NCBI GenBank assembly: GCA_028456385.1
Contig: JALNQF010000005.1
Location: forward strand, 248,001-312,000
Direction: 5' to 3'
Source: Ophiosphaerella korrae
Lineage: Eukaryota > Ascomycota > Dothideomycetes > Pleosporales > Phaeosphaeriaceae
Length of the DNA: 64,000 nt
The notes under the pieces are model-generated. The model did no database searches. It was not told the DNA's origin and was given only the letters and a program-made list of their open reading frames with translations. The position numbers and the translations under genes were made by a program. Of this stretch, positions 56,410 to 64,000 are shown in pieces. Positions within the stretch are counted from its first letter, which is position 1; every line of letters starts with the position of its first letter.

Positions 56410-57152
56410 TTTGGTCAATTGATTCTGAGTTTTGCTTATTGCTTAGATGTGACTGGAATAGAGGATTGTCTTGTGGTTTTGAAGTGCTCTTTACCTTTGG
56501 TGTTTGGTGGGGGGGAGCTCCGTACTAGTGGGGCACAATGACGCTATCCAGGTACCAGGCGTTTGCGTGCGGGCAAGCGCTGCAGGACGAGGGTACGTGA
56601 CAAATACTCATGATCTAGACTGTTTGGGTCTGCCTTGATGGTCATTCTCGTATAATTAGCCTAACTCTCTCATGATTTGGAAAGTCCGCATTCCGGGACC
56701 CGCGTACCCCGCCCTAGATTCACGCTCGCAAAAGATTGGTACTTGCGAAGCGTAGCGTTCAATCGGCAGATGCCGTCGTGGAAGTCTTATCGGTCATATG
56801 TTCGGTCAAGACGAGACCCTGTAGACACCCATGCTGCCCGGTGCTTATTCTGCTTCTGGGTGCGGTTTTGTGTTCCATTGGTGAACACTAAGCAAGCGTA
56901 GTCATCAAAGCATATAAGAGCTTTGCTTGATACTACAGTAAATACAGGGGTGAACGCAGGAGATAGGCAGATAAGTAATGACTTAGAATTACAGAGAACA
57001 CACACGGCATGACGATCCATGCCGTAGCTTGTCCACTTTTAGCGTGATATGGTTCACAGCTTAGATGTGCTAATATATAACAATGCCGTGTTGTTTTACT
57101 CTCTGAGAACCGCCTTTTACACTTTAGCATTTCGCACTGATACCTTGTGAGC
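56410..57152. promoter_or_regulatory. Divergent region between peroxiredoxin and DUF1348 genes
   Basis: About 740 bp holding both upstream regions. A small GC-rich block lies at 56570-56600. No specific motif is identified. Confidence 0.45.
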
Positions 57153-57699
57153 ATGTCGCTTGCTCCACCTTTTACTGAAGAAACCGCCCGCACCAAGGTC
57201 AAGAAGGCACAAGACCTTTGGAACACTCAAAACCCCAAAGTTATTGCCCAAGCGTATACGCCTGATAGCATCTGGCGTAACCGAATATCCTTTATAGCCG
57301 GCACATCCGCCATTGAGGAGCTCCTGACGAAGAAATGGGAAAAAGAGAAGAACTATTGTCTACGAAAGGAGCTTTTCGCCTTCACCGACAATAAAATAGC
57401 GGTCCAATTTTGGTATGAGTTCCAGGATGCTCATGATGAGATGAAATGGAAGCGTTGCTATGGCCTCGAAGACTGGACATTTGCCGAAGACGGGAAGATG
57501 CGCAAACGGCATATGAGCGGAAATGATTTTGAGATTAGTGAAGCAGGTATGTGGATTTCCCCATTCTAGGGATAATCTTGCGGTCGAGATGTATAAGTAC
57601 ATAGTCACCGACGCGCATGGTACTGATGCTCCCGTAGATCGCTGGTTCAGGGAGGGTGTCGATGTCGACAAGGTTGAGATTGATGAGGCGCATTGGTAA
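57153..57699 (+). CDS. DUF1348 family NTF2-like protein
   Basis: Two exons: 57153-57546 and 57638-57699; 151 aa. The intron 57547-57637 joins FEISEAG to DRWFREGVDVDK in frame (the join completes an Asp codon). The start is the ATG at 57153, since the frame upstream lacks an ATG. Landmarks fit the DUF1348/SnoaL-like family: KAQDLWNTQNPKVIAQAYTPDS, WRNR, AVQFWYEFQD, KRCYGLEDWTFAEDGKMRKRHMSGND, DEAHW at the end. The fold is a cone-shaped alpha/beta pocket. Relatives are small soluble proteins found in bacteria and fungi with no proven substrate. A horizontal origin is possible but cannot be tested here. Confidence 0.9.
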
Positions 57700-57803
57700 T
57701 GGCAATTTCCTTGAATCCTTGAATATCTAACGTGCAAAAAGTGTTCTAAGCCGGAGGGGTCTCGTGGATGGCAATGAGGATAAACTTAGGTTCTAGTTCT
57801 CAG

Positions 57804-58253
57804 TTAGCGAGGACGAGATTGTACTGTAGCCCATTGCTCCATACCGGGCATTATGATAAGCTCATTTTTCTTTGTACGTAGCCTCAACAACTTAACCTCA
57901 TCTTCCTTGTCCAGTTCATCGACCACACTGCCTGCCGCTTTTAGAAATGACCAGACTAGACTTGCAACATCTTCTGCGCTGTGTATGGCACTCTCTTTCC
58001 TGCCATTGCTATAGCTATCGGTGGGGGGTTCGTTCGATGCCGGGAGTGTGCTATTGGGATTCGCCGTAGATGCCTTCGATATAAGACCAGAAGTACGCAC
58101 GATGGCGCCAGTCTCACGAGACAGTATGAGCATGCTTTGGACACCCGGCTTTTGGCCGAGTCGAGTCAGCAGGGACAAAGTTTCATCGGACTACATGATC
58201 ATTAGTAGAGCGACAACATAGTATTTCTTGGTACTTACATTATTTTGAGCCAT
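57804..58253 (-). CDS. Roadblock/LC7 domain protein (dynein light chain-like)
   Basis: Two exons: 58253-58239 (15 nt) and 58190-57804; 133 aa. The short first exon gives MAQNN, joining SDETLSLLTRLGQKPGVQSMLILSRETGAIVRTSG. That segment has the roadblock pattern (helix, then VxSxLILSRETGxIVRT). The second half carries a Ser/Thr-rich insert (about 45-75), then ASLVWSFLKAAGSVVDELDKEDEVKLLRLRTKKNELIIMP, the second part of the fold. Roadblock proteins are dimers in cytoplasmic dynein and in Ragulator-like complexes. The insert is longer than in animal DYNLRB, but the fold is otherwise standard. It is divergent from IPI1. Confidence 0.9.
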
Positions 58254-58515
58254 AGTAGCGTAAAGTAAGGAAGTATTATTGTTTAAATCAAAGTAGATAC
58301 GCGTTGGCGTGGTTGTTGCAGCCCACTAAGCCACTTTTGTGTTAGCTTTCCATGCTGATCATCAATTTTTATCCAGCTCCATGTTGCACATCAGAACACG
58401 TCTGCGCTTTATCAATCTTCCATGTCTCTGATTAGATAGCATTCATGCTTTTGGCAACTCTAATTCCGCTAAATAGACATCGAAGTACGTATCTGGATTG
58501 TGGCTGAAGGACAAG
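58254..58515. promoter_or_regulatory. Bidirectional promoter of the roadblock gene and IPI1
   Basis: 262 bp separate the two start codons. Both promoters share it. No specific motif is named. Confidence 0.55.
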
Positions 58516-59621
58516 ATGACGACTAGCTCCAAGAAGAAAAGTGACAAGAAGAAGGACTTCCAGGTGAGGATAATTTCCATCCGGTCCCGAGCAAGCAATA
58601 GCTAATACTCTAGCAGAAACCGAAATTAAAGGTTGGGAAGGCCAGACCTAAGGCTGCGAATAGCACAAATACGAGTTTCAAATCGAAAGGTAAGTGATTC
58701 ACGTCTTCTGACATCGGAGCTTATCTCATTTCTATAGCAATTTCGTTGAAGCAGCAGTCGCTCTCCACTACTGCCCCAACATTGGAGGCACAATGCGCCC
58801 ATCATTTGGGTCTTTTGAATCACAAGTCGGATGCACAGCGTCGTGAATCTTTGGCCTATCTGACAAGTGCGATTGTAAATAACCCTCCCACACTTCCGTT
58901 GCCTCAACCATCGTCTGTAATTATCCCAGTGGCGCAACGGCTCATTTTGGACGGATCCAACAGTGTTAGACATCAGTTACTCAAGCTTTTGCAAAGCCTC
59001 CCACAAGCCGACGTCGCCAGCCACGCTGATCAGCTCTTGCTCCATACAAGAGCTGCTATGACCCATTTGGCCAACGAAATCCGAATTTTCGGGCTTGATG
59101 TACTGGAATGGCTACTCGGAGCTGCAGGAGACGAGGTTGTCAGTTGCGCTGGTGGCTGGGTAAAGATGTTAAAATGCTTTCTTAGTCTGCTTGGCTGGCA
59201 GAGCGAAGCAACGAGCAAATGGTCCACGTCAAAATCGTTTGGCAAAGCCGACTCAAAGATACAAACCCGGCAAATGAATGCGCTTACAGGATTTCTTCGC
59301 ACGGGCTTGACTCATGCCCAACCAGCGACATCGGTCACCGCTGGTGGAGCTAATTTTCCGCTTTGGCAAACTGAGCATCATGTTTTGTCAGAGCGTTCCA
59401 ATGCCTACGCATACTTAAGCCTGTTTGGTTCAACCAAAGATGAGGAGGCAGAAATGTATGAGGACCGAGAAGATAGGCAAAGAGTTTTCCACGAAAGAGC
59501 GGAGGCAGCAATCACTACAGGCATAGAGCAAGCGACAAAAGGCGGTGGTGACTTGGGCCGTGCAGCTGCACAACTTCGCCGCGTCGTGAAGGATGGCATG
59601 GCGGATTTCTATAGAGAGTGA
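58516..59621 (+). CDS. IPI1: Pre-rRNA-processing factor Ipi1 (TEX10/Rix1 complex)
   Basis: Three exons: 58516-58563, 58617-58689, 58738-59621; 334 aa. The start gives MTTSSKKKSDKKKDFQ, then KPKLKVGKARPKAANSTNTSFKSK, the lysine-rich N-terminus typical of Ipi1. AISLKQQSLS follows, then HHLGLLNHKSDAQRRESLAYL and ILDGSNSVRHQLLKLLQSLP, the helical repeat core. DIRIFGLDVLEWLL-type text appears near 160. Ipi1 acts with Rix1 and Ipi3 in the nucleolus to process ITS2 and mature the 60S subunit. The first acceptor is a tandem TAG/CAG (58613 and 58616), so one extra Gln is optional. The size fits fungal Ipi1. Confidence 0.93.
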
Positions 59622-60083
59622 TTTTGTCATGTAGTGAGGTGGCTCTGAGAATATAACAACTATGGCCCTTCCTTGTCGCTCTTGGTTTTATCGGGGACGA
59701 AGAACTCATGGGTATGAATGGTTTCATAAAAATGCTTTTCGGGAAGAGAGCAAGAGCCAACTAAACTGTTGGTCCAACTTATTACTGTCAACAGAGCATT
59801 CTAATTCGTTTACTCTGTTCCACATCAATCAGGCCAGTTTGTGGAGCTATAACATTCGGCCAAACCTGTACAATCAGGCCTATTATAATGCCTCTTACCT
59901 CCCCCCAAGGAATGATATTGCTTTCTATTTTACCTCATTGAAAGGTTTCAAGTCAATCCCTAGAGGTGAGAGGGTTCGACACGTGTCATCGACGCTAGGC
60001 AATACCTTGCCGATTCCGATAAGGCAACTCTCCGCATCCAGCCAACCACAGCCACCAGGGTGGAGCTATCTGCGTGCTTCGGT
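59622..60083. other. Intergenic stretch upstream of the DUF262 gene
   Basis: Between two + strand genes; AT-rich in the middle. It must hold the IPI1 3' region and the next promoter. Nothing else seen. Confidence 0.5.
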
Positions 60084-62113
60084 ATGAATCGCAGTGGAAC
60101 GCCCGCTCGGCTGTCCACTGACTTCGAGAACAACGATGAATATTATGTCGTGCAACCTATCGTTAAAGAGGAAGAAGATGACGAGGATCATCCAGTCAAC
60201 GACGATGCGTCGGATAGCTCAGAATCGTACAAGCCGCGACCGTCCCTTCCGAAACCATTTGTGGTCATGCGAAGTCTGGCACATCTAATCAAAGACCTTG
60301 ATTTAGGTCTGATTGATGTAGATCCCGAGTACCAACGAGAAGTTGTTTGGTCTGCGGATGGCATGACTGGCCTAATCAACTCTTTGATGGGTAAGTTCAC
60401 AAGTTGACTTAGATTGGCGTCTGATTGTTAAGTACATCACTAGAGAACTTTTACATACCGCCAATTATATTAAACAAGAAAACACCGGTTGCTCAATCTG
60501 ACGGTGAGCTGAAAAGCGTACACGTGTGTGTAGATGGGAAACAACGACTATCCTCAGTGAGAGCTTTTGTCAAGGGTATGATTCCATGCCATGATTATCG
60601 CGGAGAGAAGTGGTGGTTCGGTAACACACTTACAAGCCGACGTAAGAAGGTGTTCTCTGAGGATAACCAGAAGTTGTTCTTGAAAAAGGAGTTAGTATCT
60701 TTCGAATTCAAAGATCTAACGCCTGAGCAAGAAGAGGACCTTTTTGCTAGAGTACAGATGGGCGTTCGGCTAACACCCGCGGAGAAAATGCGAGCAACCA
60801 CAGGCCCATGGCAGGAGCTAGCAAAACTCTTTGTCGAAGATTTCCCAGTCGTCTATTCACTGATGAAAGACACTACCCGTGCACGAGACTTTCAACTCAC
60901 ATTATGTTGCTTCAGTCAGATCCTAGAGGTTATGCATCCTGTGGCTTCAAATGGGATACCGACATTAAGGACAAATCATATCATCCTACCTAAACTGCTA
61001 AACAACAAAGATGTATTGGATGACGCGGCCAAATCACATTTTGCTAGTGTTTGGAACACTTTCACAGCACTAATAGAACAAGATCCGGAGACGTTCACGA
61101 ACAGTAACAAATATCTACAAGGAGTACAGACGTTCGCACCTGTCGAGATGGTCGCTGTTACAGTCTTGATCTCAATGTATTCTGAGACGCGAAATAATCA
61201 GCTTCTTCTAGGAGACATCAAAACTTTTCGAAACAATTTCCGAGAGCATTATACGGATCTTCGCATGAATACATCAGCCTGGAAGTTCATCTGGGAATAC
61301 CTGGAGAATATGGAAGCTGTGCGGGGTGCTGTCGATGGCAGTACTGTAAGACGAGGGGATCAACTCCTGGCAGAACAAGCGCCACAGCCTCCAAAAACAA
61401 TCTCACCAACATCTTTGCCGAAAACAAAAACGACTGGGAAAAAGAGAGCAAGGCCTGTTGTAGGAAAAGAGAAGGCCTTCACGATTCGACAGTCTCAAAA
61501 ATCACTCGTTGTGAAGGAGGAAGAAAGCTCGCCGACAACAAGTGCACCACCGCGTCAACCAAAGCGCCAGCGCGTTGACCCTAGAGCAACAAAAACACAA
61601 AGTAAATCTAATAATGGGAGCATGAAAACAGTCCCGACTACTTTTACATATATGCTTTCAGAAGTACGACAAAATCTTGCTTCCAAGCCCGACAAATCTG
61701 AAGAAGCCACCGAATCTATAAAGCAGATAGCACCAATCGCCTCAATGCGGGATAAGGTTCCACGTTCACATTTGTCGTCGAACAATCTGAATGGTGCATC
61801 AAGCCCCAGCCCCGCTCAAAGAACGCCAATCAATAACGACACATCGACGTTGCTGAATGGTATTGATGCATTTGCATCGCCACCTACGGATCAGCAAGAG
61901 GCAGATGAAGTACAATCTAGCACACCATCTGCTGAGATAATACTTGCTACAAACTTGCTCAAAGCCCGAGTCGTACACGAGGCTCGCAAGAGAATCCCCA
62001 AAGCAACTCCTGTGCTTATGGATGATATCGACCTTACCAGTGATATAGAACAAGAACGAAAGGATCTATTAGCCTCTTTCAAGACATCGGCTGGAGGCAC
62101 GACTCGACGTTAG
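60084..62113 (+). CDS. DUF262 (GmrS/ParB-like) domain protein with basic disordered tail
   Basis: Two exons: 60084-60390 and 60444-62113; 658 aa. The intron is 53 nt with a GTAAGT donor. The N-terminal 60 residues are acidic. The DUF262 domain then runs from about 63 to 320. Key landmarks: IDVDPEYQREVVWS (about 80, the NPxYQR block), ENFYIPPIIL, VCVDGKQRLSSVRAF (about 130, the DGxQR block), FARVQMGVRLTPAEKMRA. The C-terminal half is disordered, Ser/Lys/Pro-rich, with basic clusters (KKRARP, RQPKRQRVD) that may be nuclear signals. In bacteria DUF262 is the nucleotide-binding half of GmrSD-type restriction proteins; the HNH DUF1524 partner is absent here. Its role in fungi is unknown; nuclear action is a guess. 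Confidence 0.9.
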
Positions 62114-62809
62114 GTTACCGATATTCAAACAAGTGCAGAGCCTTCTAACGCGAAACCACGTTTCATTCCTTGTCAACGCATGGGTGCGCGTAGTACCGTG
62201 AAAAGTAGAGCAAACTCTACAGGCAGCAAGAAATTGCGACAACGATGAGTCTTCCGAACATTATGAGGCTCATTATCCTCATGGAATTGTTAATTCCTGA
62301 CAATTATGCATATCCTTTTAGTGTACAGGTCTCTCTTTAGTGTACAAATAATCTAGTATTGTACATCTCATCAAAAGTCTTCATGCGCTATTTTCTCTGA
62401 GCACATCGATATATTGATTCAATATCTACTCCCATGTTGTTGTTGTTGTGTTAAAAAATGTTAAGACCGGTTTATTTGAACAGCTCCATCGAACATCAAA
62501 GAACGTTGATACGAGCAGAGGTAAGCAAGTGACAACTAATTCAATTGGTAGGCAGTTGAGTGGCTGATCCTCTCATGATACTAAGTACTAACTTAGACTA
62601 GTTGATAGTCTACTAGTATCAAAATCCTGTTTATTTCAACCGCCTCAGCTCAGGTCGACTCCTAGCGACTCACTTCCTGCCTATTGAAATGTTTCGGTAC
62701 TGACTTTCACATGATTCGAGACTAGGGTTAGTGGTCATAGCGCTCGGCCTCGGCTCATAGGTCGTCTGATGAAACGAGCATCGCGTGTAATTGCGATGTA
62801 GTTGCATTG
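62114..62809. other. Intergenic stretch
   Basis: About 700 bp, AT-rich, with no frame of note. It holds the 3' region of the DUF262 gene and the upstream region of the dehydrogenase. Confidence 0.5.
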
Positions 62810-64000
62810 ATGGACGGACTACAACAACGAAGAACAACAGGAAGCGACTTTACCGACGCATCGCAGAGTTCTACAGTCGATAGATCTCTAAAATCAGCTT
62901 CAGCAAGATCGATTGTAGAAACAATTCAATACATTCTGAACCAAATCCTCGAATTACCCACGACCGTATTCTTGCTAAGCTTTGGCTTTATACTACCTGA
63001 AGTGAAAGATACGATAAGAAGTATCGGTATGGGGCAGAAATTCGACCCAGCGAGAGATATTGGGAGTTTGGGAGGCAAGGTTATACTTGTCACAGGCGGT
63101 ATGTGCTCATCCTCCAACCCACGGATTTTTCCAACCCCCATACTGACAGCGCGCAACAGGAAACGCCGGCCTAGGCAAACAAACAGTAACCTACCTATCT
63201 TCACACTCTCCCCAAAAAATCTATCTCGGCGCACGCACCGCCTCCAAAGCCGAATCCGCCATCCGCGACATCAAATCCGCCGTTCCCAACGCCTGCGAAA
63301 TCGTCCACCTCCCTCTTGACCTAACCTCCTTCTCCTCCATCGCCTCCGCAGTTGCAATATTCAAAGCCGCCGAGTCCCGCCTCGACATACTCATCAACAA
63401 TGCAGGCATCATGGCCGTTCCTTACTCTACCACAAAAGACGGCTACGAAATCCAATTCGGCACAAACCACATGGGCCACGCCCTTCTCACAAAACTGCTT
63501 CTCCCCCTCATGTCCGAGACAGCGAAACAGCCTGGTGCAGACGTACGCATCGTCACGCTGACTAGCATGGGCCACCACTTCACCTCACCCAATGGCATCC
63601 TCTTCGACCAAGCCGCGCTCGAACAACAAAACACGTGGCGCCGCTACGGGGCATCGAAGCTCGCCAATATCTTGTACACGCGCTCGCTTGCTGAGCATCA
63701 CCCGGACATCACATGTGTGTCGCTCCATCCTGGCGTCATATCAACGGATCTGTTCAACGGGGTGCGCAGAAATCCGCTTTTGAAGTTGGGCATTTGGTTG
63801 TATACGTGTTTGTTTTGGGCGCTGCCGGGCCATTATAAAAGTGTGAAGGGCGGTGCGATGAATTCGACATGGGCGGCTACTACGAAGAAGGAGAATTTGA
63901 CTAGTGGGGCGTTCTATAAGCCGGTTGGGGTGCAGAATAGGGGAAGTAAGTGGTCGAGGGACGAGGGGCTTAAGAAGAAGCTTTGGGAATGGACTGAGGC
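62810..64000 (+). CDS. Membrane-anchored short-chain dehydrogenase/reductase (3' end outside window)
   Basis: Two exons seen: 62810-63098 and 63160 to the window edge; at least 376 aa. The N-terminal 50 residues are disordered, then a hydrophobic segment (ILELPTTVFLLSFGFILP, about 47-64) anchors it. The cofactor loop VTGGNAGLGKQT is rebuilt across the 61-nt intron. NNAGIMAVPY and the catalytic YGASKLANILY follow, then LHPGVISTDLF, the order of SDR enzymes. The nearest relatives are retinol-dehydrogenase/WW-domain-oxidoreductase-like SDRs that use NADP(H) on lipophilic alcohols. The end reads GSKWSRDEGLKKKLWEWTE, a usual SDR C-terminal block, so only a few residues are missing. The substrate is unknown. 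Confidence 0.9.

Overview
The window is fungal nuclear DNA from a filamentous ascomycete (Pezizomycotina). The gene set and intron style suggest Dothideomycetes, probably Pleosporales; that placement is inference. Coding regions are cut by short introns (41 to 164 nt, mostly 45 to 65) with GTAAGT/GTACGT-like donors and, in many of them, a visible CTAAC/CTGAC-like branch site. Genes lie on both strands at about one per 2.3 kb, with no operons. I rebuilt exon structures by hand from reading frames, splice signals and known protein families. Most genes are single-copy housekeeping genes.

Left part (1-23.5 kb): an ankyrin-BTB protein (cut by the left edge) is divergent from a NIMA-type mitotic kinase (nimA). 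Next comes a repeat-scarred stretch holding a frameshifted protein-kinase pseudogene and an 18-G tract. Then follow exosome subunit Rrp43, an AIF/FSP1-like oxidoreductase, NAC-beta (EGD1), a one-helix poly-cysteine membrane protein, a bHLH factor, a metallophosphoesterase, an orphan membrane protein, an orphan Cys/His-rich protein and the urease chaperone ureG.

Middle (23.5-48.7 kb): a serine-rich orphan, a protein joining a degenerate P-loop GTPase-like domain to a RasGEF, a very-long-chain acyl-CoA synthetase/fatty-acid transporter (FAT1), a dynamin-family GTPase, and a D-threonine aldolase/D-serine dehydratase-like enzyme. These are followed by a multi-membrane GT2 glycosyltransferase and a membrane-anchored GH16 glycosidase in the same orientation, perhaps a polysaccharide synthesis and remodelling pair, and then an Mpv17/PMP22 protein.

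Right part (49.5-64 kb): a meiotic-type cohesin kleisin (rec8-like, seven exons), proteasome deubiquitinase UBP6 divergent from Arp2/3 subunit ARPC4, a Prx5-type peroxiredoxin, a DUF1348 NTF2-fold protein, a roadblock/LC7 protein divergent from ribosome-biogenesis factor IPI1, a eukaryotic DUF262 (GmrS-like) protein and a membrane-anchored short-chain dehydrogenase cut by the right edge.

The most unusual observation is splicing of NAC-beta. Two complete introns, each with donor, branch site and acceptor, flank an exon of a single nucleotide (position 9926) that restores the conserved Ile-Gly-Gly-Lys-Gly frame. Other very short coding exons are in ARPC4 (first exon only the ATG, last exon 9 nt), FAT1 (10 nt) and the rec8-like gene (24 nt). 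The DUF262 protein and the GTPase-RasGEF fusion are the most interesting proteins. I saw no CRISPR array, no recognisable tRNA or rRNA gene, and no intact transposon.
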